From contig NZ_QPJM01000005.1 in NCBI RefSeq assembly GCF_003337575.1, forward strand, positions 62,001 through 126,000: a stretch of 64,000 nucleotides of DNA, written 5' to 3'. The position numbers and the translations under genes are program-made. A model generated the notes under the pieces. It worked only from the letters and a program-made list of their open reading frames with translations. It ran no database searches and was not told the origin of the DNA. This stretch comes from Phyllobacterium bourgognense (GTDB lineage: Bacteria > Pseudomonadota > Alphaproteobacteria > Rhizobiales > Rhizobiaceae). Positions 28,373 to 37,650 of this stretch are shown here, piece by piece (position 1 is the stretch's first letter; each line of letters opens with the position of its first letter).

Positions 28373-29238
28373 TGGCGCCAGACGGGCCGGGTCAGGCAGG
28401 TGGGGCCGCCTTCGCAGGCGATGCACAGGGCATCGGCCTCGAATGTGGTGACCGTGCAGCCCGCCGCTTCCATGGCAGCCTTGGTCTTGTCAAAACCCGC
28501 GACGGCGATCACCTCGTAGGGTGCAGTCGGCAGGACGTTCAGATTGAGCCCGTTGCTCGCGGCGAACTCTTCTTCAGGAGCCACGACAAGGCGGATGCCG
28601 CGCTCCTTCAAGAGCTGGTAGAAGGCAGCAGGCAGAAGCGGCAGATGCACCAGCGCCAAATCCTCGGCCAATGGGGAAATGATCGACATCAGATGCAGGC
28701 AGGCCTCTTCGCCATGCCAAAGGGGCAGATCGAAGCCAAGAACAGTGATGCCGAGGGGCTTCAGGATCGCTGAGAGCTGTTCGATACCTGACTGGTTGGT
28801 GCGAACACCGCGTCCGACCGCCAAGGTCTTGCTGTCGACCCAGACGCAATCGCCGCCTTCAACGGTGCCCGGCGCTTCGATGCGGCCGAGAACAGGGACA
28901 TCCATCTCGCGGTAGGTTTCGTGATGCAGATCGGGCTCATCGAGGCGCAGGCTCTTGCCCATGCGCAGGAGGACGGCGCCTTTATCTGTGACGAGCGACG
29001 GGTCGTGGGTGAATATCGAATCCGAGAGCGCGTCGTTGCCGTCGCGTATCCAGGTAATGTCGGCACCGGACCGGGCTACAAGGTCGGCGAAGACCTTGTG
29101 CTGTTCGGATGCCCGGCGCGGATCGAACTGCGGGCCATAGTGCCAGACGTCACGCTCGGCGCCGGCCATGACCCTGTCCGGCATGCGCATTATGACGCGT
29201 TTCAAGGGAAGGGCCATGGACTGCGAACCGAATGTCAT
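28369..29238 (-). CDS. Arginine deiminase/dimethylarginine dimethylaminohydrolase superfamily protein
   Basis: A 289-residue guanidino-group-modifying enzyme. TWIRDGNDALSDSIFTHDP holds the conserved acidic substrate-binding residues, followed by VEGGDCVWVD, the catalytic His in EEACLHLMSI, and the nucleophilic Cys281 in GGPTCLTRPVW near the end. Size and layout fit DDAH-like hydrolases (methylarginine to citrulline plus methylamine) better than the roughly 400-residue arginine deiminases. It heads the operon ahead of TetR, AruH-like and AruI-like genes, so a guanidino substrate is likely, but which one is open. An alternative start at 29217 lacks a ribosome binding site. Confidence 0.78.
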   Translation of the reverse strand: MTFGSQSMALPLKRVIMRMPDRVMAGAERDVWHYGPQFDPRRASEQHKVFADLVARSGADITWIRDGNDALSDSIFTHDPSLVTDKGAVLLRMGKSLRLDEPDLHHETYREMDVPVLGRIEAPGTVEGGDCVWVDSKTLAVGRGVRTNQSGIEQLSAILKPLGITVLGFDLPLWHGEEACLHLMSIISPLAEDLALVHLPLLPAAFYQLLKERGIRLVVAPEEEFAASNGLNLNVLPTAPYEVIAVAGFDKTKAAMEAAGCTVTTFEADALCIACEGGPTCLTRPVWRQ

Positions 29239-29276
29239 CTTTTGGGGGTGCTCTCGAAAAATTGCTCGTCCGTGTA

Positions 29277-29304
29277 TTTATACGCTTGCATAATTAGAGC
29301 GCAA
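29277..29304 (-). promoter_or_regulatory. Putative promoter of the guanidino-compound operon with overlapping dyad
   Basis: On the minus strand TTGCGC (29304-29299) and TATAAA (29282-29277) are 16 bases apart and end 38 bases before the first ATG. CTTGC and GCAAG half-sites flank the spacer and could be an operator for the TetR protein of the operon. Candidate only. Confidence 0.38.
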
Positions 29305-29412
29305 GTGGTGTGATGGGCTAAATTCGGGCAATCAAGACCCATGCTGACAAAAGAGGCGGATCGAATAACTGATGATTGAGCATGCACGACAGCTATGCGC
29401 GGGAATCCCGGA

Positions 29413-30231
29413 ATGACGGCGAATGTAGCCGTTGCGGCGGATCCTTTCCAACCGGGCGCGGCTGAACAGGCTGAAGCTATCCACATCGAGAACCTGCACA
29501 AGCGGTTCGGCGCGCTTGAAGTGCTCAAAGGCGTCTCCATGTCCGCCAAGGACGGCGATGTCGTCGCCATGATCGGCGGCAGCGGCTCGGGCAAGTCCAC
29601 GTTCCTGCGCTGCATAAATTTCCTTGAAAATCCCACCAGCGGCGTCATTCGCATCAATGGCGAAGACGTCAAAATGGTCAGTGACGGCCATGGCGGCCAG
29701 GTTCCGGCCAATCGCCGCCAGATCGAGCGCATTCGCAGCCGGCTCGGCATGGTGTTCCAGAATTTCAACCTGTGGCAGCACATGACGCTGATCCAGAATG
29801 TCATCGAAGTGCCGGTGCACGTGCTCGGCATGAAGCGCGACGAGGCGATGGCCATTGGCGAGCAGCTTCTCGAGCGCGTCGGCCTTTCCGCCAAGCGCGA
29901 TGTCTACCCGGCCTATATGTCCGGCGGTCAGCAACAGCGGGGCGCTATCGCGCGGGCGCTTGCCATCCAGCCGCGTGTGATGCTGTTCGACGAGCCGACA
30001 TCGGCGCTCGATCCGGAACTAGTCGGCGAGGTCCTGAAGGTTATAGCCGACCTCGCGCAAGAGGGCCGGACCATGCTGCTGGTCACCCACGAGATGAAGT
30101 TCGCCCGCGAAGTGGCGAGCCATGTGATGTACCTGCACAATGGAATCGTCGAAGAGGAAGGGCCTCCGGAACAACTATTCGGATCGCCAAAATCTGAACG
30201 TTTGAAGCAGTTTATCCGAACTGTTTCATAA
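29413..30231 (+). CDS. Polar amino acid ABC transporter ATP-binding protein
   Basis: A 272-residue ABC ATPase. The Walker A is GGSGSGKSTFLRC, the Q-loop lies in GMVFQNFNLWQHMT, the signature is MSGGQQQRGAIARAL, Walker B is MLFDEPTSALDPE, and the H-loop is VTHEM. The sequence is that of the HisP/OccP group for arginine, lysine, ornithine or histidine uptake. It leads a four-gene operon (ATPase, binding protein, two permeases) divergent from the guanidino-compound enzymes, so arginine or a methylated arginine is the likely cargo. ATGs at 29395 and 29413 are both possible; homolog-like length favours the latter. Confidence 0.9.
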   Translation: MTANVAVAADPFQPGAAEQAEAIHIENLHKRFGALEVLKGVSMSAKDGDVVAMIGGSGSGKSTFLRCINFLENPTSGVIRINGEDVKMVSDGHGGQVPANRRQIERIRSRLGMVFQNFNLWQHMTLIQNVIEVPVHVLGMKRDEAMAIGEQLLERVGLSAKRDVYPAYMSGGQQQRGAIARALAIQPRVMLFDEPTSALDPELVGEVLKVIADLAQEGRTMLLVTHEMKFAREVASHVMYLHNGIVEEEGPPEQLFGSPKSERLKQFIRTVS

Positions 30232-30290
30232 GTGACTAAAAGCAATACAGGGAGCAACCCTGGGGAACAGTTGAACCAATGGAGATGAGA

Positions 30291-31073
30291 ATGAAGTCTT
30301 TTCTGAAAACAACGGCAGCAGTCGTTGTGCTTGTGGTTGCCGGCCTTGGCGCAGCCAATGCCGAGCAGGTCAAGGTTGGCATTGCCGCCGAACCCTATCC
30401 GCCTTTCGCGGCGCCCGATGCATCCGGCAAATGGCAGGGCTGGGAAATCGATATCGCCATGGCAATGTGTGAAGCGGCCAAGCTTGACTGCGTCATCACC
30501 CCGGTTTCGTGGGACGGTATCATTCCGGCGCTGACGACGAAGAAGATCGACATCATTGCAGCTTCGATGTCGATCACCGCGGAACGCGAGAAGACGATCG
30601 ATTTTTCGGACAAGTACTACAATACCCCGACGTTGATTCTCGGCTCCAAGGACGAGAAGATGGACGCGACACCCGAAGGCCTGAAGGGCAAGATCCTTGG
30701 CGTACAGGTTTCGACCGTGCACCAGGCCTACGCGAAGAAGCATTTCGCTGACACTGCAGCCGAGATCAAGGAATATCAGACGCAGGATGAGGCCAACCAG
30801 GATCTGGCTGCCGGACGTATCGACGCGACCCAGGCGGATGGACTGGCGCTGGAAACCTTTGCCGCTACGCCTGAAGGCAAGGCTTGCTGCGAAATCAAGG
30901 GCAAGGTCGCCGATGATCTGGAGATCCTTGGACCGGGCGTTGGCGTTGGCGTGCGCAAGGGCGACACCGCGATGAAGGAAAAGTTCAACGCGGCGATCAA
31001 AGAAATCCGTGCCAACGGCAAGTATGACGAAATCTCGAAGAAGTACTTCACCATCGACATGTATGGCGGCTGA
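30291..31073 (+). CDS. Polar amino acid ABC transporter substrate-binding protein
   Basis: A 260-residue family 3 periplasmic binding protein. It has a Sec signal peptide (MKSFLKTTAAVVVLVVAGLG, cleavage after ANA), then EQVKVGIAAEPYPPFAAPD. The conserved GWEIDIAMAMC strand and SMSITAEREKTIDFSDKYY follow. The layout matches lysine/arginine/ornithine or octopine/nopaline-type binding proteins. GGAG 6 bases upstream selects the ATG at 30291. A hairpin right after the stop may raise its expression relative to the permeases. Ligand is inferred from context. Confidence 0.9.
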   Translation: MKSFLKTTAAVVVLVVAGLGAANAEQVKVGIAAEPYPPFAAPDASGKWQGWEIDIAMAMCEAAKLDCVITPVSWDGIIPALTTKKIDIIAASMSITAEREKTIDFSDKYYNTPTLILGSKDEKMDATPEGLKGKILGVQVSTVHQAYAKKHFADTAAEIKEYQTQDEANQDLAAGRIDATQADGLALETFAATPEGKACCEIKGKVADDLEILGPGVGVGVRKGDTAMKEKFNAAIKEIRANGKYDEISKKYFTIDMYGG

Positions 31074-31082
31074 TCGAGTTTG

Positions 31083-31114
31083 GGCCGGCGTTGGGTTTCC
31101 AACTCCGGCCTTTT
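31083..31114 (+). terminator. Attenuator-like hairpin between binding-protein and permease genes
   Basis: GGCCGG (31083-31088) pairs with CCGGCC (31105-31110). After one mismatch GTTGG pairs with CCAAC around a 4-base loop, and TTTTCGTT follows. It sits in the 82-bp gap inside an operon, a usual place for partial termination that keeps binding protein above permease levels. Confidence 0.65.
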
Positions 31115-31155
31115 CGTTGTTTGAAACCCGCATTTGACGCTGAATCGAGGACGGC

Positions 31156-31908
31156 TTGGCCGACGCATCGATTATCCCCGCCGGAATTGTCGGCGCTCTA
31201 GATCTCCTATCTCCTTTTGCGCCTGGGTGGGGCGCCAATCTCTTGCGCGGGCTGGTGCGGTCGCTGCAGATCGCTTTCGGCGCGTTCGGCATGGGCCTGA
31301 TTATCGGAACATTCGGCGCATACGCGAAACTCTATGGCGGTCCAATCGCACGCGATCTGGCGGCAATCTATACGACAATGGTGCGGGCAATTCCCGAGCT
31401 GGTGATGATTATCCTGCTCTATTATGCGGGGACGGACCTGATCAACCGTATCCTTGAGGGAATGGGATATCAGCGTGTGGATATCAGCGGTCTCGTCGCG
31501 GGTATCGTGGTGCTCGGTTTTGTCCAAGGCGCCTATGCGACGGAAGTGTTGCGCGGCGCCATCAAAGCCATCCCGCAAGGCGAGATCGAGGCGGCGAGGG
31601 CCTACGGCATGTCGCCCGTGCTGATGATGCGCCGCATCACGCTGCCGGCCATGCTGCCGCATGCGTTGCCCGGACTTGCCAATCTCTGGCTCATTTCGAC
31701 GAAGGACACGGCGCTGCTTGCAGTCGTTGGCTTCAGCGAATTGACACTGGAAACGCGTCAGGCTGCCGGGACGACGAAAGCCTATATGACGTTCTACCTC
31801 GCAGCCGGTGCGCTCTATCTGCTGATTACGCTGTTCTCCAGCGTTATCCTGGAGTGGGTTGAGAAACGGGCGCGGCGCGGCATGCCTTCCGTCAAGGAGG
31901 CGCGCTGA
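31156..31908 (+). CDS. Polar amino acid ABC transporter permease (HisQ-like)
   Basis: A 250-residue inner-membrane permease. It has about five hydrophobic segments and the cytoplasmic EAA loop GEIEAARAYGMSPVLMMRRI that contacts the ATPase. RSLQIAFGAFGMGLIIG opens the transport domain. It starts with TTG, with GAGGA five bases upstream, and no better ATG follows before the first helix. It ends one base into the next permease gene (TGATG). Confidence 0.88.
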   Translation: MADASIIPAGIVGALDLLSPFAPGWGANLLRGLVRSLQIAFGAFGMGLIIGTFGAYAKLYGGPIARDLAAIYTTMVRAIPELVMIILLYYAGTDLINRILEGMGYQRVDISGLVAGIVVLGFVQGAYATEVLRGAIKAIPQGEIEAARAYGMSPVLMMRRITLPAMLPHALPGLANLWLISTKDTALLAVVGFSELTLETRQAAGTTKAYMTFYLAAGALYLLITLFSSVILEWVEKRARRGMPSVKEAR

Positions 31909-32747
31909 TGAGCGAAACGCAAATTGAAGTTCCGGTTGAGACCTTTCCGATCCACAAGGAGAAGGATCCCAGCGCGCAGACGAGCAAGCTACCGCCGCAC
32001 CGTATCGTGCTCATTCTCATCGGGCTGGCTCTTGTGGCTTCGGCGGCGTTGTTCATGCGCTGGGACTGGCTACCGCAATATGGCGGTCTCATCTTGCAGG
32101 GCTTGTGGCGGACGATCTGGATACTGGTCGTGACGGTCGTCCTCGGTTTCCTGCTGGCGGTGCCGCTTGGTCTGGCGCAGGCATCCGGCCCGGCGTTCCT
32201 GGCCATTCCGGCGCGTGCGTTCTGTACGGTCATTCGCGGTACGCCGCTGCTCGTGCAGCTTTGGCTGCTCTATTACGGCCTGGGGTCGCTTTTCCCGCAA
32301 TATCCGTGGATCCGGGGTTCGGAGCTTTGGCCCTACCTGCGGCAGGCGTGGCCCTATGCTGTCCTTGCCCTGACGCTGTCCTACGCCGGTTATGAGGGCG
32401 AGGTGATGCGGGGGGCCTTTGCAGGTGTTCCCAAGGGACAGCTGGAGTCCGCGCGCGCTTTCGGCATGCCGCGCTTTACCATCTTCCGGCGTATCTGGCT
32501 GCCGCAAGCCATTCACAGGGCGCTACCGACACTGGCCGGCGAAGCCGTGCTGCAGCTGAAATCCACACCCTTGGTCGCGACGATCACAGTTGTCGATCTA
32601 TACTCTGTAGCGTCGCGCGTCAGACAGGATACGTTTCTTACCTACGAACCACTGCTGCTGCTGGCGGCGGGCTATCTCGTGATCACGGGTATCATCGTCA
32701 TGCTGTTCCGGCGGGTGGAGAGATTGATACCGTCGAAGCTTGGTTGA
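31908..32747 (+). CDS. Polar amino acid ABC transporter permease (HisM-like)
   Basis: A 279-residue permease with a longer cytoplasmic N-terminus (about 45 residues) before the first membrane helix LIGLALVASAALF. The transport domain begins GLWRTIWILVVTVVLGFLLA, and the EAA loop is GQLESARAFGMPRFTIFRRI. It forms the heterodimeric pore with the preceding gene. AAGGAGG just upstream and the TGATG overlap fix the start. The last gene of the operon. Confidence 0.88.
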   Translation: MSETQIEVPVETFPIHKEKDPSAQTSKLPPHRIVLILIGLALVASAALFMRWDWLPQYGGLILQGLWRTIWILVVTVVLGFLLAVPLGLAQASGPAFLAIPARAFCTVIRGTPLLVQLWLLYYGLGSLFPQYPWIRGSELWPYLRQAWPYAVLALTLSYAGYEGEVMRGAFAGVPKGQLESARAFGMPRFTIFRRIWLPQAIHRALPTLAGEAVLQLKSTPLVATITVVDLYSVASRVRQDTFLTYEPLLLLAAGYLVITGIIVMLFRRVERLIPSKLG

Positions 32748-32873
32748 GCGTTTTCTGCTCGTGGCGCAAATGACGGGACTTATGTCGCAAGTGTTGGAGG
32801 CGTGTCGCTGAGCAGATGCGCATAGTGTGGGCAAAAGGAACACCTCGCAAAAGACGAGAAAATGGGACGCGTA

Positions 32874-32898
32874 TCACCGGCGGTGCAAAAGCCGGTGA
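32874..32898 (+). terminator. Weak hairpin between transporter operon and CocE-like gene
   Basis: TCACCGGC (32874-32881) and GCCGGTGA (32891-32898) pair around a 9-base loop. There is no clean T run after it, so termination is uncertain; it could also act in the leader of the next gene. Confidence 0.3.
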
Positions 32899-32940
32899 GC
32901 ACTTTCCGTTTCTGACTCTTTGACGAGGCGAAGGGTGATA

Positions 32941-34944
32941 ATGCGGACAGTCGAGACTTTTCAGCATAATATCCACGAGCACGCCGATATGGGCATCATC
33001 CTGCCTGACGGCTGCCGGCTTTCGGCGAGAGTCTGGATGCCAGACGGTGCCGAGCAGACTCCGGTTCCTGCAATTCTCGAATTTCTCCCTTATCGCAAAC
33101 GCGACGGCACCACGGCGCGGGACAATCTCACTCATCCCTATTTCGCTGGCCATGGATATGCCTGCCTGCGCGTAGACATGCGCGGCAATGGCGATTCCGA
33201 AGGGCTGATGGAGGACGAGTATTCCGAGCAGGAACTCGCCGACGCCTGCGACGTGATCAAATGGATTGCAGCGCAGCCCTGGTCGACCGGCAAGGTCGGC
33301 ATGATGGGCATATCCTGGGGTGGCTTCAACTCGCTGCAGGTGGCGGCGCTGCAACCGGAAGCACTGAAGGCGATCATCACGCTCTGCTCGACCGATGACC
33401 GTTATGCCGATGATATCCACTACAAGGGCGGCCTGCTGCTGAACGAAAATCTCGGCTGGGGCGCAACGATGCTCGCCTATTCGTCCCGCGCGCCAGACCC
33501 GGCACTCGTTGGAGAGAAATGGCGCGATATGTGGCTCGATCGGCTCGACAACGAGCCTTTCCTGCCAGCCGTCTGGCTAAACCACCAGACGCGTGACGCC
33601 TATTGGCAGCGCGGTTCGGTCTGCGAGGACTTTTCGGCGATCAAGGCGGCGACACTCGCCGTCGGTGGCTGGGGCGATGCCTACAAGAATGCCGTACCGC
33701 GGCTGATGGCGGGCATCACCGCGCCGGTAAAGGGCATTATCGGGCCCTGGGTGCATAAATATCCGCATTTCGCCGTGCCGGAACCGCGCATTGGCTTCCT
33801 GCAGGAGGCGCTGCGCTGGTGGGACCGCTGGCTCAAGGATATCGATACCGGCGTCGAGAACGATCCGGCCTATCGCGGTTATCTGATGGATTCGGTACGG
33901 CCCAAAAGCTGGTATACGCAACGTCCGGGTCGCTGGATCGCGGAGCAGGAATGGCCATCGAAGACGATTGCGTCCGAAGTGCTGCACCTGCAAGCTGACA
34001 AGTCGCTCGCGTCAGAGGCATCTGACGGCTTTTCCCATCTCGTGGCGTCGCCGCAGGATTGCGGCATGATGGGCGGCGAATATTGCGCTATCTGGCTCGG
34101 ACCGGAAATGCCCGGCGACCAGCGCCGCGACGATGCGCTGTCGGTTTGCTATGACACGGTTCTGGACAAGCCGATCGATATTGTCGGCGCGCCGGAGATC
34201 AGATTGACGCTGTCGAGCGACAAGCCGGTTGCCATGGTCGCTGTGCGGCTTTGCGATGTGCACCCGGATGGCGCATCGACGCGCATCACCTATGGCGTGT
34301 TCAATCTCTGCCATCGCAACGGGCACGACAAGCCGGAGCCGCTTGTGCCAGGAGAAGCGATCGACATCAGCTTCAAGCTTGACGATATTGCCTATCGCGT
34401 ACCGGCCGGGCACACATTGCGGGTGGCCGTCTCGTCGTCCTATTGGCCGATGGTGTGGCCCTCGCCGGAAAATGTCAGCCTGACGATAGAGGGCGGGCAA
34501 ATCAGCGTCCCCTCGCGGGAACCGGCGACAGGCGACGAATGGACCTTTCCGGAGCCGGAAGCCGCATCGCCGTGGCAGCTTGAAACCTTGCGCACCGGCG
34601 GCAACAGCCGGTCGATCGAACATGATCAGGTCACAGGCAAGATCAGTCTGGTGATCGAAGACGATTTCGGCGAAGCGCGGGACAAGGATCACGGACTGAT
34701 TCATGGCGGCGTTGCGCGAGAGCGCTGGGAAATCGACGCCGACGATCCGCTTTCCGCCTATGGCGAGACCCATTGGACCGAAGTTTCGGGGCGCGACAAC
34801 TGGCGAATCCGCACCGAGACATTCACGACGATGCGGTCGGACAAGCACAATTTCTATCTGACCGGGCGCATCGAAGCGTACGAGAACGACAATGCGGTGT
34901 TCGAGCGCGATTTTACCGAGACGATTGCACGCAATTATATCTGA
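32941..34944 (+). CDS. CocE/NonD family hydrolase (X-Pro dipeptidyl-peptidase-like)
   Basis: A 667-residue serine hydrolase of the S15/CocE type. The alpha/beta domain carries Ser125 in MMGISWGGFNSL, with the preceding VDMRGNGDSEG as conserved surroundings. The C-terminal jelly-roll domain contains YWPMVWPSPENVSL, typical of the X-Pro dipeptidyl-peptidase C domain. No signal peptide is visible, so it should be cytoplasmic. A dipeptide-type ABC transporter follows 135 bases downstream on the same strand, suggesting it processes an imported peptide, ester or acylated compound. GAGGCGAAGGG 5 bases upstream chooses the ATG at 32941 over the TTG at 32920. Confidence 0.85.
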   Translation: MRTVETFQHNIHEHADMGIILPDGCRLSARVWMPDGAEQTPVPAILEFLPYRKRDGTTARDNLTHPYFAGHGYACLRVDMRGNGDSEGLMEDEYSEQELADACDVIKWIAAQPWSTGKVGMMGISWGGFNSLQVAALQPEALKAIITLCSTDDRYADDIHYKGGLLLNENLGWGATMLAYSSRAPDPALVGEKWRDMWLDRLDNEPFLPAVWLNHQTRDAYWQRGSVCEDFSAIKAATLAVGGWGDAYKNAVPRLMAGITAPVKGIIGPWVHKYPHFAVPEPRIGFLQEALRWWDRWLKDIDTGVENDPAYRGYLMDSVRPKSWYTQRPGRWIAEQEWPSKTIASEVLHLQADKSLASEASDGFSHLVASPQDCGMMGGEYCAIWLGPEMPGDQRRDDALSVCYDTVLDKPIDIVGAPEIRLTLSSDKPVAMVAVRLCDVHPDGASTRITYGVFNLCHRNGHDKPEPLVPGEAIDISFKLDDIAYRVPAGHTLRVAVSSSYWPMVWPSPENVSLTIEGGQISVPSREPATGDEWTFPEPEAASPWQLETLRTGGNSRSIEHDQVTGKISLVIEDDFGEARDKDHGLIHGGVARERWEIDADDPLSAYGETHWTEVSGRDNWRIRTETFTTMRSDKHNFYLTGRIEAYENDNAVFERDFTETIARNYI

Positions 34945-35079
34945 ATGCAGGTGCTGCATCTGCAGCGCCATCTTAAATACCAAACTTAAAGGGTTGAAAT
35001 TTACGGATATCAGGTCGCATAATTCACAAAAACCAGAATTGGGACGCCGGGCGTCGCAAGCAGAAGAAGGGGAATAGAT

Positions 35080-36669
35080 ATGTCAAACGAACTCGATTAT
35101 CTCAGCCGCAGGGTTGCACTTGGCAAGCTTTCGCGCCGCGACTTTCTCGGCCGCGCCGCGGCTCTTGGTGTCACCACGGTTTTCGCCAACTCCCTGCTTT
35201 CGAGCGCAGCGCTTGCCGAAGGCCCGGTCAAGGGTGGAACGTTGAAAGCCGGCATGCAGGGCGGCGCTTCCACTGACAGTCTTGATCCTGCGACGTGGCA
35301 GAGCCAGGTTCCGTACAAGTTCGGCCGCCAATGGGGCGAACAGCTTGTGGAGATCCAGCCCGACGGCAAGCTCAATCCGAAACTTGCAACGGAATGGGGC
35401 TCATCGGACGATGCCAAGGTCTGGACCTTCAAGATCCGCAAGGGCGTGCAGTTCCATGACGGCAAGGAGATGACGCCAGACGACGTCGTCGCCACGATGG
35501 AGCGTCACTCGGACGCCAATTCGAAATCCGGCGCGCTCGGTGTTATGGGCGGCATCGATAACGTGAAGAAAGATGGCGATACCGTTGTTTTCACACTAAA
35601 AGAAGCCAATGCAGATCTGCCGTTCCTGATGGATGACTACCACCTGATGATCCAGCCGGGCGGCGGCAAGGACAAGCCGGCCGCCGGTATCGGTACGGGA
35701 CCATACAAGGTCGTGACGGATGAGCCGGGCGTACGTCATATCGGGACGAAATTCCCCAACTACTGGGACGGCGACAAGCGCGGCCACGCCGAGCAGATCG
35801 AGATCATCGTCATCAACGACGCGACGGCCCGCACCGCGGCTCTGCAGTCCGGCCAGGTCCACATGATCAACCGCGTCGAGCCGAAGATCGTCGATCTCGT
35901 CAAGCGCGTCCCGGGCGTTACAATCCAGAACGTTGCGGGCAAGGGGCACTATGTTTTCATTGCCCACTGCAACACCGCGCCGTTCGACAACATGGATCTG
36001 CGGCTGGCACTGAAATACGCGATGAACCGCGAAGAGATGGTGAAGACCATCCTGCGCGGCTACGGTTCCGTGGGCAACGACACGCCGATCAACAAGGCGT
36101 ATCCGCTGTTTTCGGACGATATGGAACAGCGCAAATACGATCCGGACAAGGCGGCATTCCACTACAAGAAATCCGGTCATGATGGTTCGGTGCTCCTGCG
36201 TACGTCCGATGTAGCGTTTCCAGGCGCAATCGACGCGGCGCAGCTCTACCAGCAGAGCGCTGCCAAGGCCGGCATCACCATCGAAGTCAAACGTGAACCC
36301 GGCGATGGTTATTGGACGCAGGTCTGGAACAAGCAGCCGTTCTCGACATCCTATTGGGGCGGGCGGCCAACGCAGGACCAGATGTTCTCGACGGCCTATT
36401 ACTCCAAGGCCGACTGGAACGACACACGCTTCTTCAACGAAAAGTTCGACAAACTGCTGTTGCAGGCGCGTGGCGAACTGGACGAAGCCAAGCGCAAGGC
36501 AATGTACCGCGACATGAATGTCATTGTGAGCGACGAAGGCGGTGTCATCGTGCCGATGTTCAATGACTTCATCGACGCGACGAGCAAGAAGGTTGGCGGC
36601 TGGGTGCCGGACGGCAATCAGGAGATGAGCGGCGGTTACGCATTGTCGCGCTGCTGGCTGATCGCGTAG
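35080..36669 (+). CDS. Dipeptide/oligopeptide-type ABC transporter substrate-binding protein
   Basis: A 529-residue family 5 binding protein. The N-terminus contains a twin-arginine signal, LSRRDFLGRAAALGVTTVF, with likely cleavage after ALA, so it is predicted to be folded before export. DSLDPATWQSQ, KIRKGVQFHDGKEMTPDDV and GTGPYKV are family landmarks. It heads a four-gene transporter operon (binding protein, two permeases, fused ATPases). Ligand could be a peptide, a modified amino acid or another substrate of the neighbouring CocE-like hydrolase. Confidence 0.9.
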   Translation: MSNELDYLSRRVALGKLSRRDFLGRAAALGVTTVFANSLLSSAALAEGPVKGGTLKAGMQGGASTDSLDPATWQSQVPYKFGRQWGEQLVEIQPDGKLNPKLATEWGSSDDAKVWTFKIRKGVQFHDGKEMTPDDVVATMERHSDANSKSGALGVMGGIDNVKKDGDTVVFTLKEANADLPFLMDDYHLMIQPGGGKDKPAAGIGTGPYKVVTDEPGVRHIGTKFPNYWDGDKRGHAEQIEIIVINDATARTAALQSGQVHMINRVEPKIVDLVKRVPGVTIQNVAGKGHYVFIAHCNTAPFDNMDLRLALKYAMNREEMVKTILRGYGSVGNDTPINKAYPLFSDDMEQRKYDPDKAAFHYKKSGHDGSVLLRTSDVAFPGAIDAAQLYQQSAAKAGITIEVKREPGDGYWTQVWNKQPFSTSYWGGRPTQDQMFSTAYYSKADWNDTRFFNEKFDKLLLQARGELDEAKRKAMYRDMNVIVSDEGGVIVPMFNDFIDATSKKVGGWVPDGNQEMSGGYALSRCWLIA

Positions 36670-36680
36670 GACCGCGGCGG

Positions 36681-37640
36681 ATGAGTACGCCTGTCCTTAA
36701 ACTGGTCGCCCAGCGCATTGCGATGGGCGTACTCCTTCTCCTTGCCGTTTCCGTGTTGATTTTCGTCGGCACGCAGATACTGCCTGGAGATGTCGCACAA
36801 TCCATTCTCGGGCAATCCGCCACGCCGCAAGCGCTTGAAAACCTGCGGCGTGACATGGGCCTCAATGATCCGGCCTATATCCGCTATTTCCGCTGGCTTG
36901 GAGGTATCCTGACCGGCGATCTCGGCACGGCTCTCTCCAGCGGGCAGGACATCGCCACGTCACTGAAGGACCGGCTGTGGAACACGCTGTTTCTCGCTTC
37001 GGCGGCGGCGGTGGTTTCAGTTCCGCTGGCAATCGCCCTCGGGCTGCTCGCCGTGCGCTACCGCAACGGGCCCGTCGACAAGATCATATCCGGGCTTGGT
37101 CTCGCCTCGACATCATTGCCGGAATTCTTCACCGGTTATCTGCTGATCTACTTCGTTGCCGTGCAGCTGCAATGGTTTCCAAGCGTATCGACAGTTTACG
37201 AGGGGATGCCATTTGGTGAACGCCTGAGCGCCATTGCCCTGCCGGTTACGGTGCTGACGCTTGTTGTTCTCGCCCACATGATGCGCATGACCCGAGCCGC
37301 AATCCTCAACGTGATGCAGTCCGCCTATATCGAGACAGCTGAACTGAAAGGGCTAACGCCATTCCAGATCATTACCCGCCACGCCTTTCCCAATGCCATC
37401 GCGCCGATCGTCAACGTCGTCATGCTCAATCTCGCGTTTCTGATTGTCGGCGTGGTCGTCGTCGAGGTGATTTTTGTCTATCCCGGCATGGGACAATATC
37501 TGGTCGATCACGTTGCCAAACGCGATGTTCCGGTCGTTCAGGCATGCGGGCTGGTTTTCGCGGCTGTCTATATCAGCCTCAATATTGTTGCTGATATCGT
37601 GGCGATTGTTTCCAATCCCCGCCTCAGACATCCGAAGTGA
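36681..37640 (+). CDS. Dipeptide-type ABC transporter permease (DppB-like)
   Basis: A 319-residue permease. The N-terminal helix AMGVLLLLAVSVLIFVG and TQILPGDVAQSILGQSAT are the usual DppB opening. The EAA loop is AELKGLTPFQIITRHAFPNA, before the final helices with VEVIFVYPGMGQYLVD. It starts 11 bases after the binding-protein stop. Partner of the DppC-like protein. Confidence 0.9.
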   Translation: MSTPVLKLVAQRIAMGVLLLLAVSVLIFVGTQILPGDVAQSILGQSATPQALENLRRDMGLNDPAYIRYFRWLGGILTGDLGTALSSGQDIATSLKDRLWNTLFLASAAAVVSVPLAIALGLLAVRYRNGPVDKIISGLGLASTSLPEFFTGYLLIYFVAVQLQWFPSVSTVYEGMPFGERLSAIALPVTVLTLVVLAHMMRMTRAAILNVMQSAYIETAELKGLTPFQIITRHAFPNAIAPIVNVVMLNLAFLIVGVVVVEVIFVYPGMGQYLVDHVAKRDVPVVQACGLVFAAVYISLNIVADIVAIVSNPRLRHPK

Positions 37641-37650
37641 GGCCCGGCAG

